Source of the DNA: Echinometra lucunter
Taxonomy: Eukaryota; Echinodermata; Echinoidea; Camarodonta; Echinometridae
Reading direction: 5' to 3'
NCBI GenBank assembly: GCA_029962745.1
Contig: CM057155.1
Location: forward strand, 33,620,361-33,684,360
Length of the DNA: 64,000 nt
In this document: piece after piece, positions 23,400-35,309 of the stretch
Numbering within the stretch: the first letter of the stretch is position 1
Layout of the letters: the number at the start of each line of letters is the position of its first letter
Translations under genes and position numbers: made by a program
The notes under the pieces: generated by a model
Told to the model about the DNA's origin: nothing
Database searches by the model: none
Seen by the model: only the letters and a program-made list of their open reading frames with translations

Positions 23400-23958
23400 T
23401 AAACGGGTTCAAGAATGTAGCCAATAGCGAGTGCATATGCATGTCACATGTTCATGCTTTAATTCTACGCAACCTTCCAGCCGTGCATTTTTGATGCATC
23501 ACTTTACCTCTAGCGCGTAAAAACAGATGCCATGAAATATGCGTTCTTTTAAAGAGAAGTCTATAAGGATTTTGATGTAATTACTCGGGTGCATCACACT
23601 GGCTATGCTTGTGATGTCATAACAGGAAGCAGATGTTGCCTCTTTGTGTGATCCGAGGAAATTTGAAGGAGTTTTATCAAATTTCCCACTACAAAGTCAT
23701 ACTGCCGACCCGTTTTATAAAACAAATAATGCACAGATTAAAATTTGTGATGTTAGTGGTGATGCAGGCATCTCAGGTATTAACAATATTATGCAAAAGA
23801 ACTCGGCGCAAGCGCCTCGTGCTTGTCGCACATTGTAAATACCCTCAAGTACGCTGCATCGCCACAAACACACTCACATCCGTACATTATTCGTATAATG
23901 TTTATCATTCATTATGATGGTACCTTATCTAATCTACAGATACAATGGATTTTACTGC
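23400..23958. other. Intergenic sequence, nothing recognised
   Basis: No protein-like frame survives inspection; two overlapping frames at 23633-23917 lack splice or codon signals that would support them. Confidence 0.4.
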
Positions 23959-23964
23959 AATTTA

Positions 23965-24540
23965 AAGGTTATGTACAGCTTTGGTAGGCCCTCAAAAACT
24001 GACATTTCTTTGCTTGTAGCTGATCAGTAGCAAGGTAAGATCCTGTCAGATCCTGTGAGATCCTGTGAGATCCTGTGGGATCCTGTGAGATCCTGTGAGA
24101 TCCTGTGGGATCCTGTGAGATCCTGTGAGATCCTGTGAACTTTATTTTGCTCCTCAAGTTGGATATCGAGCAGATGAGAGGCGAAAAATACTTTTGATTA
24201 CGGTGATTGAAAGTCAACTACGTCAACTTGCATCACACAGTGCTTGCATACGTGTAAAAGCAATGAGAGTTTTATTGTGCGACAAGCGCAACGAAGCGCT
24301 GTGAATCAGAATGTTGTGCAGGGAGCCGTCGGCGTGCAGGGGTCATAGCATAGGGCAGAGTATAACCATTCTATTGCATTCCTTTCAGACATTAAACACT
24401 GAAATTCACCCGAAATCGTGAATGGAACATCACACGATCTCACTTGCATCTCTTTTATGTAGGGCGGACCATGTGAAACGCTATTTAATCAGTTTCATGC
24501 CAATTTTCTGTTTGCTACCAAAACTGAACATAAACTTTAA
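23965..24540. mobile_element. Second copy of the GTACAGTTTTGG inverted-repeat element
   Basis: Starts GGTTATGTACAGCTTTGG and ends CCAAAACTGAACATAAAC. Aligns with the copy at 15170-16005 in its right two thirds. Instead of the piggyBac-like insertion it carries a minisatellite at 24039-24140. Confidence 0.65.
24039..24140. repeat. Minisatellite, 10 bp unit, about 10 copies
   Basis: Unit GATCCTGTGA with a G variant in two copies (GATCCTGTGG). Direct, uninterrupted repeats with no spacers, so not a CRISPR array. Confidence 0.9.
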
Positions 24541-25148
24541 TGATCTGAACTGCCTTCTTTAGCACTAACTGCACACTTTGTTTATAAGAAAACAACTAAT
24601 GAACTATTGATTAATCTTATATCAAATTCATAGTACATGTAATTTGACGCTGGCCATAGTTTCTTAACCATTTGAATTTCTTCGTTTTGTCTTCTGCCCA
24701 GTCATTTATTTTTCACATTCAAAGTAATTTGATGTGAAACAAACTATAAGCTATTTCCATCCATGTACAATAACCTTTATCAGATACTGAAGTTACATAA
24801 AATTGATACTTATTATGCTTCATAAATAAGTACATTCAGCAGAAATCTCCCCTTTATTCCTTTATTGTTATTCCAGTATAAATGAATTCATATGAAGTCG
24901 GCAAATATGAAAGTTAAGAAAATATTGTGTTGTTAAGAAAACAGAAATGTAATTATTTGTAAAGGAATGGAAATGTGTATCTTTATTTTGTCAGTTTTTA
25001 TGGAGATTTTGATTATAGTAATATTTAACAAGTTGATTTATTTAAAATCTTTGATATGGACATTACTTTGTTGTATTTCTGCAGTCTAGAATTAAAAACT
25101 ATCAAAAATTGGCATTGAATTATGAGAAGCTTATACCATTTGTTATTA
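24541..25148. other. Intergenic sequence, nothing recognised
   Basis: AT-rich, no coding frame, no repeat with clear ends. Confidence 0.4.
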
Positions 25149-25156
25149 TTCTAGAA

Positions 25157-25635
25157 CAGGGGTGGCCAGCCTGCAGCCTGCAGCGTATTAAAAAAATTTT
25201 AAATCTAGCTCATAAATGAAATGCGGCCCGCGTAGCAGTTTGGAATTGTGTAAAACATTGACACACAGTTTTCTCCTCTTTCCATATTTGTTTTCATCAT
25301 TCACAATATAACAGACTTGTTACTGCTATAGACAATTGATGTAAAGCACTTGTAATTCCCTCTCATTACATTAATAACATTAACAACAATAAACATCACT
25401 CAACTTGTCCATTAAATGCAGCCCCAGAAATCACACTGAAAAAGTAGGCCTGATTTCTTCCTTCAGTGAATGATTTCACTGTTTGTTTGTTTTTGCAACA
25501 GTTGTAGAATTACAGGTTGTGTATTATGTGTGTGTGGGGGGGGGGGGGGGGGGGGAGAGAAGATTACCTGTGGCCTGCCCAGTTGTCCCAATTGTCAGCT
25601 GTGGCCCATGAGCTAAAAAAAATTGGCCACCCCTG
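25157..25635. mobile_element. hAT-like non-autonomous transposon
   Basis: Ends CAGGGGTGGCCA and TGGCCACCCCTG are perfect inverses. Flanked by an 8 bp target duplication, TTCTAGAA, at 25149-25156 and 25636-25643. Eight-base duplications and CAGGGG ends are characteristic of hAT elements of the Charlie type. Internal sequence is non-coding and has a poly-G run near 25535-25554. Confidence 0.9.
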
Positions 25636-25919
25636 TTCTAGAATTTGTGCCTTCTGTAGGTTTAAGAGTTTCCCCACAATGCCTTATTTAGGCATCAGTA
25701 CCGTGAATTGATCCTGATTAAGAACACTGGAAATAATTTTATGGTCTGGCAAAAAAATATACATTTAGAAGTAGAAATAAATTTAAATTTTATAGCATAT
25801 TGGAAACAAGACTTAACCATGTCATAAAGAATGCCATGTTAAAACAAGTTATCATTAGTTTAACATTTTTCCTGTCCTGTTTGGGTTTTTTTCACTCTAT
25901 TTCCCTTATGCCTTGGTGT

Positions 25920-26560
25920 ATTTATTTATTGATTGATTGATTGATTGATTGATATATTATTAAAGTTTTATTTAAAATAGAGATTAGGTTCATTCAGTAA
26001 AATCAACTGCTTTCCATATAGAGATCCTGTATAGGATCTCTGCTGCTTTCTAAGTACGCCCTCTAGGATGATATAACAAACAATACAATGAATATACAAT
26101 ATACATTACAAGGAATACATGAAAATATAAAATTCGCAAAATGACAACACTGAAATATGTGAAATGTATTTTTTGTGGACCCAAGGGGTCCAAAACATGA
26201 TGTAAAAATACACCAAGAAAATGTTCAACCCGTCAACTTCACGAAGTGTAAAAGTTTGATCAGTAGTAGTGTAGTAGAATGGTTTATTAAAAAGAAATGA
26301 AATGGCAGCCCGAAGGCTGAATTACAATCAGTTTACAAATAAATGCAGTCATAACAGTCATGATATATAATACATATTAAAAAATAAAGTTACAGAAATA
26401 TACATTAAAAATTACAATATGCAGGTAAAATGTCTTAAAAGCTTCATATACAACAGAGTTTTATATATATAAGCATAATGCTCATTTATCGAGATTCAGG
26501 AAAAAAAAAAGAGAGACATGATTGGGTTATGAATTATCAGGAAATTCATAAGGCCCTGGA
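25920..26560 (-). mobile_element. Probable LINE 3' ends, minus orientation
   Basis: Two stretches begin with T-rich TTTATTTAAAA or GGTTTATTAAAA followed by long A-rich sequence with GGCAGCCCGAAGGCTGAATT-type motifs, resembling non-LTR 3' untranslated ends read backwards. A GATT simple repeat (25928-25952) marks the tail of the first. No coding remains. Confidence 0.35.
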
Positions 26561-26607
26561 AACATTCATTCATTTATGAAAACTAAATGTATATATACAG
26601 TAATTCC

Positions 26608-26613
26608 CCCCCC

Positions 26614-26652
<39 letters not shown>
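26608..26652. repeat. CT microsatellite with C run
   Basis: CCCCCCCCC then a CT tract of about 36 bases. Long G runs follow at 26724-26738 and 26953-26975. Confidence 0.9.
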
Positions 26653-26655
<3 letters not shown>

Positions 26656-27444
26656 TATCCTCTATGTCTCTGTCTCACTCCCTACCTCTCTTCATCATTC
26701 GATTGAAAGGAAGGGGGAAGAGGGGGGGGGGGGGGGGGTCTAAGCAGCATGATAAAGAGTAGATCATGCAACCCAAGAGGTCATAGCAAAATTACTCGCT
26801 AACTGCTCAGTGTAAGCATTATTAAAGGTCTGATACTTGATCGACTTTCAAGTGGATGTCGTTTTTACGGCAACTTGGTAATTCCATTGTATCTTTCATG
26901 ATAAAAAGAAAAAAAAACTGAAGAAGAAAAAAGTAATATCGCGTGTGAATCGGGGGGGGGGGGGGGGGGGGGGGAAAGAGAATGTCCAATGGTGTTCGTA
27001 TACATATACGAACAACAACAACCGAAAGCATGAAAGGTTCAACTTTTTGTCCGTGCGCTGGAAAAGCCCTGATCTCTGTTACCAAGGCCAGTTTCCACTG
27101 ACAAAATCTAGTCTTTCTGGTTAAAGCCTCTTTAACAGTTGGTTGACTCCGACCGTTTGCGATTTTGCTGCAGCATTTTCATGTGGCTAAATGGTCACAA
27201 ACGATCGCACGACCAATTGTGATAGCCCCTTGAGCGAACACTGAAGTATTTTGCAAGAGAGGCGGGGGGGGGGGGGGGATTTGTCTTTCCTGGCAGACGA
27301 CCACTCAAGAAAAAATAAATGCCAACCTCTTTTTATAGTTGGCATGATATAGTATCGTTTTGTGAGTCAGTTCTCAGTAGTTCTGAGAGTGTACATGGAA
27401 ACCCTTGAAGTATAGACTTTTTTCCCCAAATCGTCACCCCTACC

Positions 27445-28025
27445 CAGGGCGGTGCTACAGGGGGACAGGGGGCTAATGCCCCCCCCCCCCATGATTTTCA
27501 ATCGATAAAGATATAGAAAAGAAAGAGGAGAAAAAGAAGAAAGAAGAGGGTGGGGAAAGGGATATGTTAGAAGTAGTTTAAAGAGGGGGAGGGGCAAGGT
27601 GAGGGTGTAAGAGGGGGGTCGGTATAGGGAGGTTTTTGAAAAATTGAAAATGACATCTTTTGCACACTAAAATTTAGTATCAAGGAACTTATATGAGAAG
27701 TGAAATAGCGGGGGCTCAGGCGAGGGAGCGAAGCAACCGGGTGGGAGAGGTGATACCCCCTCCCACGGTGGGGAGATTTTTGTAAATTCGTGCACGAAAT
27801 GCATTTTCTGCACACTAAAACTCAGTATTAGGGTAGCTTATATGAGAAGTAGCATATTTACGTTTTACTTTCATTTCGCATGGCAGGGGTAGGGTAAATT
27901 ATGTGAAGTGAACTCGATGAAAGTTTTATTTCAATTTTTCTTATTTTTTTTTTCTTAATTTTTTGTTCACCGATGAATAGGGGGCCATGGCCCCCTTGTG
28001 CCCCCCCCCCTTAGCTACACCAGTG
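27445..28025. mobile_element. Member of the GGCGTAGC/GCTACGCC element family
   Basis: Left end CAGGGCGGTGCTACAGGGGG, right end CCCCTTAGCTACACCAGTG. Inside are about two units of the roughly 170 bp repeat found in 42892-43945 (motifs ACTTATATGAGAAGT, AAAATTTAGTAT and GGAGCGAAGCAACCG). No target duplication found. Confidence 0.6.
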
Positions 28026-28033
28026 TATATGCG

Positions 28034-28820
28034 GTTCAAGTACACATTGATTTAAACTATTTACAGTTGAGATCACTATTCGACATTTGCTTTCCTTGAT
28101 TGGAAATTGCTCCAGCTAATTGGATATTCATTTACTGATGTGACTTTTGAAGTCCCTAATAGGCTGTTGACATGTACTTTGTGGACGCATAATTCTTATA
28201 TGGACATTTCAACTCCCTAATTGGTTATTTGAAATACATGTACTATAGGTACATCGAGTACCAACATGGACATTAACTTATCTCTCTAGACATTTGAACT
28301 GCCTAAATTGACACCATTATTTTAATGTGGACATTTATTTAACAAATGGATATTTGAACTGCCTATACGGATGATTGGTTCCAACCAGCGGACACTTGAC
28401 CTGGAAAACCTATAGAAAGAATAACAGATCTAAAGAAATGACTGAGAAGAAATACGATTTGCTGGCGCGGGTATAAAATCCAACATTCCTGGGTTAACGA
28501 AGCGTTAAAATCACCATAAAAAGAAAGAAAATAGAGCCCGGATTTGAGTACGTGCCATCGTTTGGTTGTTTCATTAGCCAAATATTGCAGAGGGTTATAC
28601 CTTTACTCCACGTACCGTTTGTCGAATAAACAAGTTTCACGTAAGTTCTTGCCTCATTTAATTTCCCGATTTTGTTATTTACGAAAATGTGGTAACAGTG
28701 TACCCTAAACTGAGAAATTCCATGTACAGTGTGAACGAAGCACGTAATAGATGATGTTCATTTTGGTCAGGTACGTAATTGTAAGGCATTAACTGATTCA
28801 TGTTATCATAATGTACTTAA
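28034..28820. other. Intergenic sequence, nothing recognised
   Basis: Repeated loose motifs of the type TGGACATTT...CTAATTGG occur between 28080 and 28360 and may be an old degenerate tandem repeat. No coding frame. Confidence 0.35.
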
Positions 28821-28824
28821 TCTA

Positions 28825-29161
28825 CACACTAAGAAAAAAGGTGCAATTTTGCACCCTTCAAATGCAACACTGGAGCTCCTTTTAGGGTGCAACTTTGCAC
28901 ATTTAAAGGTGCAGTTCGCTACATTGTGCACCCTAAAGGGTGCAGAGTTGCACCCTTTTAGAGAAGGTGCAAATTTGCACTTTTTTGTACGCAAAAAATC
29001 TGCAACCTAAAAGATGCACAGTTGCACCTTTTAGGGTGCAAACAAGAACAAAAAAGATGCATTTTTGCACCTTTTTCGTATAGGGTGCAAGATTGCACCC
29101 AAAAAGGTGCTGCCAGTGTTGCATTTAGGGTGCAAACTTTTTGCACCTTTTTCTTAGTGTG
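28825..29161. mobile_element. Palindrome-rich miniature element, copy 1 of 3
   Basis: Ends CACACTAAGAAAAAAGGTGC and GCACCTTTTTCTTAGTGTG are inverted, with TA on both sides (28823-28824, 29162-29163), as for Tc1/mariner-type elements. The interior consists of many GGTGCA and TGCACC blocks, several as GTGCAAATTTGCAC palindromes. Same family as 33383-33735 and 60999-61315. Confidence 0.85.
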
Positions 29162-29321
29162 TAAATCAGTGAAATATCCTTCACCTTGTTTGCTAAACGT
29201 TTCTTTTACAAGTGTGTTTAATGTGACTGAATGAAAGAAGAAAAGAATGTTATGTGAGTAATTTTACAATACTGGAGAGTGAAAGTGTGACATCATGTCA
29301 GACTGGAAAATATAAATTCAT

Positions 29322-29650
29322 AATAATAATAATGATAATAATAATAATAATGATAATAATAATAATAATAATAATGATAATAATAATAATGATAATAATA
29401 ATAATGATAATAATAATAATAATAATAGTAATAATGATAATAATAATAATAATGATAATAATAATAACAATAATAATGATAATGATAATAATTATAATGA
29501 TAATAATAATAGTAATAATAATAATAATGATAATAATAATAATAATGATAATAATAATAATAATGATAATAATAATAATAATAGTAATAATAATAACAAT
29601 AATAATAATTTTAATAATAATAAAAATTAATAATAATAATAATGATGATA
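29322..29650. repeat. AAT/ATG trinucleotide microsatellite
   Basis: About 330 bases of AATAATGATAAT. The 201-codon frame over it is an artefact of stop-free repeats. Confidence 0.95.
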
Positions 29651-29745
29651 ATACTATACAGTTCTTGGAGAGCGCATATCACATTAAGTCTATACATGCG
29701 CTTCCAAAGGACTTGGAATGTTCTGAACACACTAACTACATCAAT
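29650..29745. repeat. Dispersed repeat tail, shared with 36359-36430
   Basis: GAGCGCATATCACATTA...GCGCTTCCAAAGGACTTGG is matched in inverse orientation at 36359-36430. In both cases a trinucleotide tract adjoins it, so tract and tail probably moved together as a retroposon end. Confidence 0.55.
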
Positions 29746-30695
29746 AAAAAAAAATTTAGGGCTCCATATGCCCTAGGAGACATTTCAAGCAGTCTTCTAC
29801 AATATCAACATAATTTGATTTTCTTTATTCGGTATGGGTTTCTACTGGCATTTATATAAATTGAACTAGGTGTCCGCCATCACAACCGCTGCATGAGTTA
29901 TAGAATTAGCTTATATTCTTTAGGTAAAAAGAAAAAAGAAAGGAAGAGGAAAGTGAAAAGAAAGGGGAACCAAGGAAAAGGAAAATAAGACATCGGAAAG
30001 CGCTCGCTCGCTAGCATTTCATAACTTAACCAATGCAGATGACTATTCTTATGAAAGGAATCAGTTCGCATCTCGTGTCTCAATCGGATGTCATAGGCTA
30101 TACTCATAGAATGTTAGCAATATAACCACATCTGGATTTCACTCCAAGAAATCGAGCGGCAAGTTTTCCTAAAAATAGATACACTTTCAGTAGATAATGG
30201 CCTAGATAAAGGGGGGAGGGGGGGGGGGGGGAATACGGTGTCAGTGCATACTTTATGATTACAAAAAAATAATATACACTTTTTCATTTTGCTTCTTGAT
30301 AAGTATAAATATAAATGAATTATTAAAAGAGATTCTTAGACTCTGCAGAAATGGAGGGATCCACTGAAAAGGATTTGCTTGTAGTTTGTGGATCCCCAAG
30401 GACATCCACCTACTTCATTGACTAGTACATATTGATATCATTATTCGTATATTTTCAGTTATTATTATTGTTAATATTATTGCTTTTATTGTTATCATTA
30501 TCGCTATCATCAACATTATTTTCATTATTATTGATGTTATCATTGTTGTTGTTATTGTTTTCATATACTGATTATGATGACAACGATATATTGACGATTA
30601 TAATCATGATCATGATAATCTAAGTAGATATTTTTCTAATAATTGTCAGCATAATCTTTTTTTGCAGGTGTGTATAGTCCGTCTTTCAACACATT

Positions 30696-33165
30696 ATGGG
30701 GAATGCAATCATTTTAATGAATTTACTGCATGGTTTGGTTGGCACAATCGATACCAATATTTTGATGGTTGGAATGCACGGCGCCGGAAAGACGGCTATT
30801 CTGCACAAACTTCATCTTGATGAAATGGTCACAACCACCTCTGAAATGGGTAAGAAAGTAATAAATAAATAACAGTAATGATGACGATGTCTGTTCCTAA
30901 ACTTGGGGTGGGGGGGGGGGGGGGGACTGGCTCCCCTGGCTATGGGGATTTGGGAAAGTTTTTCCCACACGGCGCAATCTTCCAGCACATCTTTTCAGTA
31001 GTCCCCTCCATTACCAACCTCCTTTTTTTCAAGGCCTGTTGTACACTGTGAACTATATACATTTACAATTACATTGTTAAGTTTCATTGTTTTACTTTTT
31101 ACAATGCATCTGGTTTATATTGTTGGAAATGGAAATAAACGAAATGAGATGAAATGAAATGAAATGAAAAATTTTGACTCGATGATCGGTCGATCGATCT
31201 GAGAACCGGTTCATATACAAAGGAAATCTGACTCTAATTACTCGATAAACGACTGCGGTCTCATAATGAGCATTACTCATGTCCCTTGTAAGGCTACAGG
31301 GTCCTTTTCATGTTTTTCGTTTTATCATAATTTGTCAAGTTTGGAGATGCACCCTGGATCCGTCTATACGGACCAAGTCAATTAAGGGGACCAGTCTGAT
31401 TTAACGCGTCGCGCACCTCCTGAGTCAAATGAGCATATCTCTGGAACCACACAAGTTACTCCCTACAAACCATATATACTGTTGGAAAGCTTAGTTTTCA
31501 AGGAAGCCAAAAATATCATTATCTTTACCATATTACTGGAGACAGAAGAATTATATAAAAAAAATTTTTGTTAAGAATGACAAAAATTCAAGATTTCCAA
31601 AAGTCAATGTTACAAGCACGATTCAGAATTGAGCAGGTGTACACCTTATTCACACTAAAGGTAGAAAGTATCAACATGTAGATCTGCAATTTCATGATCC
31701 ATTTTCAAAGCACACTGCTGTCTTGATGCTGAAAAATATCATCTTTAAAAATCCAGAAAGTAGGTATATAAATTAAATTTTTGTTGATGATACCACTTGT
31801 ATCCCCAAACCCATCATTAATTTGGAAGAAAACACTTTTATTGTATTCTAGGGGCGACGCCAATTACTTAAACCTTAATTAACCGCAGAAATAATTACCT
31901 GTACCCCATATTGTGAAAGCTTACACTTAACAGATTAATTTGAATTGAAAATATTTTTTTTTACCAGACTGGCCCTTCAATTAAGCATGGGTCTCTCAGT
32001 GAAGAAACAGAAGTGTAGATAACGTTTGGTTCATTGCAGGTTTTAACGTGGAGACTGTGAAGTACGAGAATATGTACCTCAGAGTTTTTGACGTAGGCGG
32101 ACAGCTCAACCCCCTTGCTTGGCAATACCTCCAAAACGTACGAGGTAAGTATTGGTTGTCGGTATTTCTTCTTCTTTTGTTTCGGTGGGAGTACTTTTAA
32201 AGAATAAGCTACAAATCTTTCTGCATGGCTTAAAGCAAAATTTTTCATGATATGGATAGATAGCAATTTATCTAAAAGAAATGGTACCAGAGAATTCCTA
32301 CACAGGCTAAAGATGCTAAAATTTTTCGAAATTAAAACTGCTAGATGACATATGTAACAACAATTGCAAGTTGAAATTTGAGATAGGAATTCCAGAATAC
32401 TTCTCTTTTTCAAAATTATCCTGACTTTCTTTACAGGTATCATATTTGTAGTAGATAGCAGCGACAGAGAACGGTTTTTGGAGGTCAAGGATTTGATTAA
32501 TCGTTTGTTGAATATAGATGACCTTCGCGACGCAGTTTTTCTGGTATTCGCAAACAAACAGGTAAGATAAAGAAATCAAGTTTGAAAAATTACAAAGCAT
32601 TTCCCAGAAGGCCCTTTTTGTGAACAAATTCCTTGGTTGAATGAAAATGATTTTTATTCGCAATTCATTTCATATACAATGTATTTGGAATAGTTTTCAA
32701 AAAATTGTTGATTTTTTTATTTCTAAAAAATCTTACACCCTTTAAAACAAGATTCCTATGAATGATAAAAATGGGCATTAATGGGCAAAAATTGGCCGCA
32801 TATTATTCTTAAGGACCATAATCTCGTCCCTATTCCTCTACTCTTCTTCCTTTTTCTCGTACTTTTTTGCGTCCCTTCAACTTGCAGCCCATTCAGCCCC
32901 TCAGATAGGCCAGTGTTTATTTCTTTATTGTCTTAACTTTCATATACCGTTCATAAAACGATAATGAGTATCGAAGAATAAAAGTTCTATTTTTTAATTG
33001 TTGTTCTAGGATCTTCCCACCTCGGCGAACGTAGCGCAAATCACAGTGGCTCTTGACCTTCATAACATACGGAATCGGCCTTGGTACATCCAGGCATGTA
33101 GCACAACCTCAGGCGTAGGACTTTACGAAGGCCTCGAATGGCTGTTTGGTCAACTCAGAGCTTAG
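30696..33165 (+). CDS. Divergent ARF-family small GTPase
   Basis: Four coding exons, 30696-30849, 32040-32144, 32437-32561 and 33010-33165, join in frame to 179 residues with consensus splice sites. ARF GTPases cycle between GDP and GTP on membranes to recruit coats and effectors. Seen: Gly2 (potential N-myristoylation) with an amphipathic N-terminus, P-loop GMHGAGKT at 26-33, DVGGQ at 69-73 with the catalytic Gln, NKQD at 126-129, and a C-terminal TSG motif. Odd: the switch I threonine that coordinates magnesium in ARF proteins is Glu50 (TTTSEMGF), switch II is two residues shorter than in ARF1, and the conserved Trp before DVGGQ is Phe68. The ATG follows an in-frame TAG and lies 30 bases after an acceptor-like AG (30666), suggesting an upstream untranslated exon. 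Probably a lineage-specific paralogue of ARF1-5. Confidence 0.88.
30975..31167 (+). mobile_element. LINE 3' end
   Basis: T-rich sequence that ends GGAAATAAACGAAATGAGAT followed by GAAAT repeats, the usual terminus of truncated non-LTR elements. It resembles 44900-45035. Lies in intron 1 of the ARF-like gene. Confidence 0.45.
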
Positions 33166-33382
33166 GGGAAAGGCGAGCGATGCGGAAAGATGCAGCCCTT
33201 TTATTTTTTTTATCTTGTCGGGCGTGGCATTGGATATCGTAAAGGGCTGACCTTTTAAGTACGTTTTGCAATGTGCAGTGTGTGACAAGTCCATGTATAC
33301 ATGCTTTTTCAATTCGTTCCTTTTGTATACATGGTATATAGATGTCTTTCATCTTATTATAGATATCAAGAATGACCATTGC

Positions 33383-33735
33383 AAATTCTAAGAAAAAAAG
33401 TGCAATTCTGCACCCCGCTAATGCAACAACAGCAGCACCTTTTGGGGTGCAATCTTGCACCCTACATGAAAAAGGTGCACAGACGCACACTAACTCTTTT
33501 TACTTGTTTGCACCCGAAAATGCCCATCTATCCCTTAAACTAAGGTGCTAGTATGCACCTTAAAGCGTGCGGAAATTTTTGCATCCAAAAGGGTCCAAAT
33601 TTGCACCTTCCCTAATTCTAAGATGTAGCTCACTGCAACCTAAACGGTGCATAGTGCTTCTTTGGGTGCAAAGTTACACCCATGAAAGAGCTCCTGGTGT
33701 TGCATTAGGGTGCAAAGTTGAACCTTTATTCTCTC
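33383..33735. mobile_element. Palindrome-rich miniature element, copy 2 of 3
   Basis: Same family as 28825-29161 and 60999-61315, in the opposite orientation to both. It begins TTCTAAGAAAAAAAGTGCAA. It lies just after the ARF-like stop, so it may be part of that gene's 3' untranslated region. Confidence 0.75.
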
Positions 33736-33748
33736 AGTATGCATGCAC

Positions 33749-33754
33749 AATAAA
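33749..33754 (+). terminator. Candidate polyadenylation signal, ARF-like gene
   Basis: AATAAA about 585 bases after the stop. A second AATAAA lies at 34015-34020. Which is used cannot be told from sequence. Confidence 0.35.
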
Positions 33755-34099
33755 GAAGAATTTCATAGCGCTATATATAAATTTCCAACCATCTGCGATG
33801 AACGTAATCCATTACATAACCTTGATACCTCATAAAGTACGATTAATGGAAAGAACCTTTTGATCCTGCTTTAAAGTTGATTGCATTTAAAATCAACTGT
33901 TAATACGAACAATATGCTGTCTATTAAAAAAGAAAGTATAAAGAAAACAAGCGTCATTCTATTTTGTAAAGCAATATAAATGATCACTGTAATATTATAA
34001 GAAGGTGTTATATAAATAAAAACTTTGATGTAGACGGTATTTTGTACTATTCAATTAGATTATCATTTTTTAAAGTAGAAAGTGACATTAAAGTTTTGG

Positions 34100-34798
34100 A
34101 AGCTTATATAAATTCCTTTTATGCTGAGATTCTAGAGTTTTCTTTAGCTGTACCAGTGCCCTTTGGTAAGTCATCCTTCATTACCAGACTTCGGATAAGA
34201 CTTATGTAGGACCTATATAGGCCTAGGTCTTATGTCTTTCTTGAGAGATTACGCACGTTTTCTCTCCATCGAGGTAAATCGAACCATAAAGCATCAACTT
34301 CTGTAATTTACGTGAGGTAAAAGTGTTTGATGGCATTTAACAGTGGATCTGTCATCCCGAATTAGCGTCACCACACATTATACGATTAATCTGCGACTCG
34401 ACTGGAAAACAAGCATTTTCCATTAAAATGAAAAAAAGAAAAATCAATACAGAGCTTCTTGATAATAAAAAGGCACACTATAATCGAAATTCTGGTTTAC
34501 TCCAAGCCTTTTTCGTCGAAGTAAATTCCAAATCGGCTCTAACTCGTAGATAATCACAAGATCGACTGCTACATGGCACCACTACGATTCGTCACTGGTT
34601 TCGATTTTCCTCCTGCAAGACTCACAAGAGCCCATAATTTCTATTAAATATTCATACGATTAGACCTATTCGGAACTTTAGGATAATCATTCAGATTATA
34701 AGTGTTTGAATGTTCATCAAAAGCTGACTTTTCAAAAATCGGATGGGGGACACATCGTGGGGCCTAAAATACTGAGTAACACACGGTAATAAATCTTA
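34100..34798. other. Intergenic sequence, nothing recognised
   Basis: No coding frame and no bounded repeat found between the ARF-like gene and the twin hairpins. Confidence 0.4.
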
Positions 34799-34853
34799 CT
34801 TCTTAAAATTCGAGAAGAAAGCAGCGGCTGCTATCTTCTTGAATTTTAAGAAG
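34799..34853. repeat. Near-perfect hairpin 1
   Basis: CTTCTTAAAATTCGAGAAGA pairs with TCTTCTTGAATTTTAAGAAG with a single mismatch; the loop itself contains GCAGC and GCTGC. Directly adjoins a second hairpin. Confidence 0.8.
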
Positions 34854-34916
34854 TTGTATTTCAAGAATTCTTTCAAGTATAGGCTGCTTATATTTGAAAG
34901 AATTCTTGAAATACAA
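34854..34916. repeat. Near-perfect hairpin 2
   Basis: TTGTATTTCAAGAATTCTTT... pairs with the inverse ending GAAATACAA over about 28 bases with one wobble-type mismatch and a seven-base loop (GGCTGCT). No spacer separates it from hairpin 1. Confidence 0.8.
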
Positions 34917-35309
34917 CGAAACATCTGTGTTTCAACAAACAAACCCAAGATAACATCAGGGTAGAACTGGTACAAACTTTTGTTCTGTGAGGCTAGTAGG
35001 TCCAGTTATAAAGAGAAAATAAACATTAAAGTTATCTTAACATCGCTGTCTTTCTTTAACCCTCCTCCTCCTTTCCCTTTATCCCCCTCCCTCTCTCTGA
35101 CTTTCTTTCGGGGGGGGGGGGGGGGGGGCAGACATGGTAAATGATGAAACCATTGCGCAACCAGTACAGGAAATTGCACCACCAGCTTAGGGAATTGCAC
35201 TTGAGTTAGCAAGTGGGTTTTAGGTCCAAAGTCCTTCAAATTTTAACAGTGCATGTATTTTGAACATGATATAATCTGAATCTTGCTCTGAGTGGAACGG
35301 AGGTCCGTG

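Noticed and set aside
24039..24140. Regular repeats that could suggest a CRISPR array
   Set aside because: Direct 10 bp repeats without spacers in animal DNA; a minisatellite.
29254..29859. 201-codon plus-strand open frame
   Set aside because: It is stop-free because it runs through the AAT microsatellite and reads poly-Ile/Met.
31961..32557. 198-codon minus-strand open frame
   Set aside because: Lies antisense over exons 2 and 3 of the ARF-like gene; no protein-like composition.
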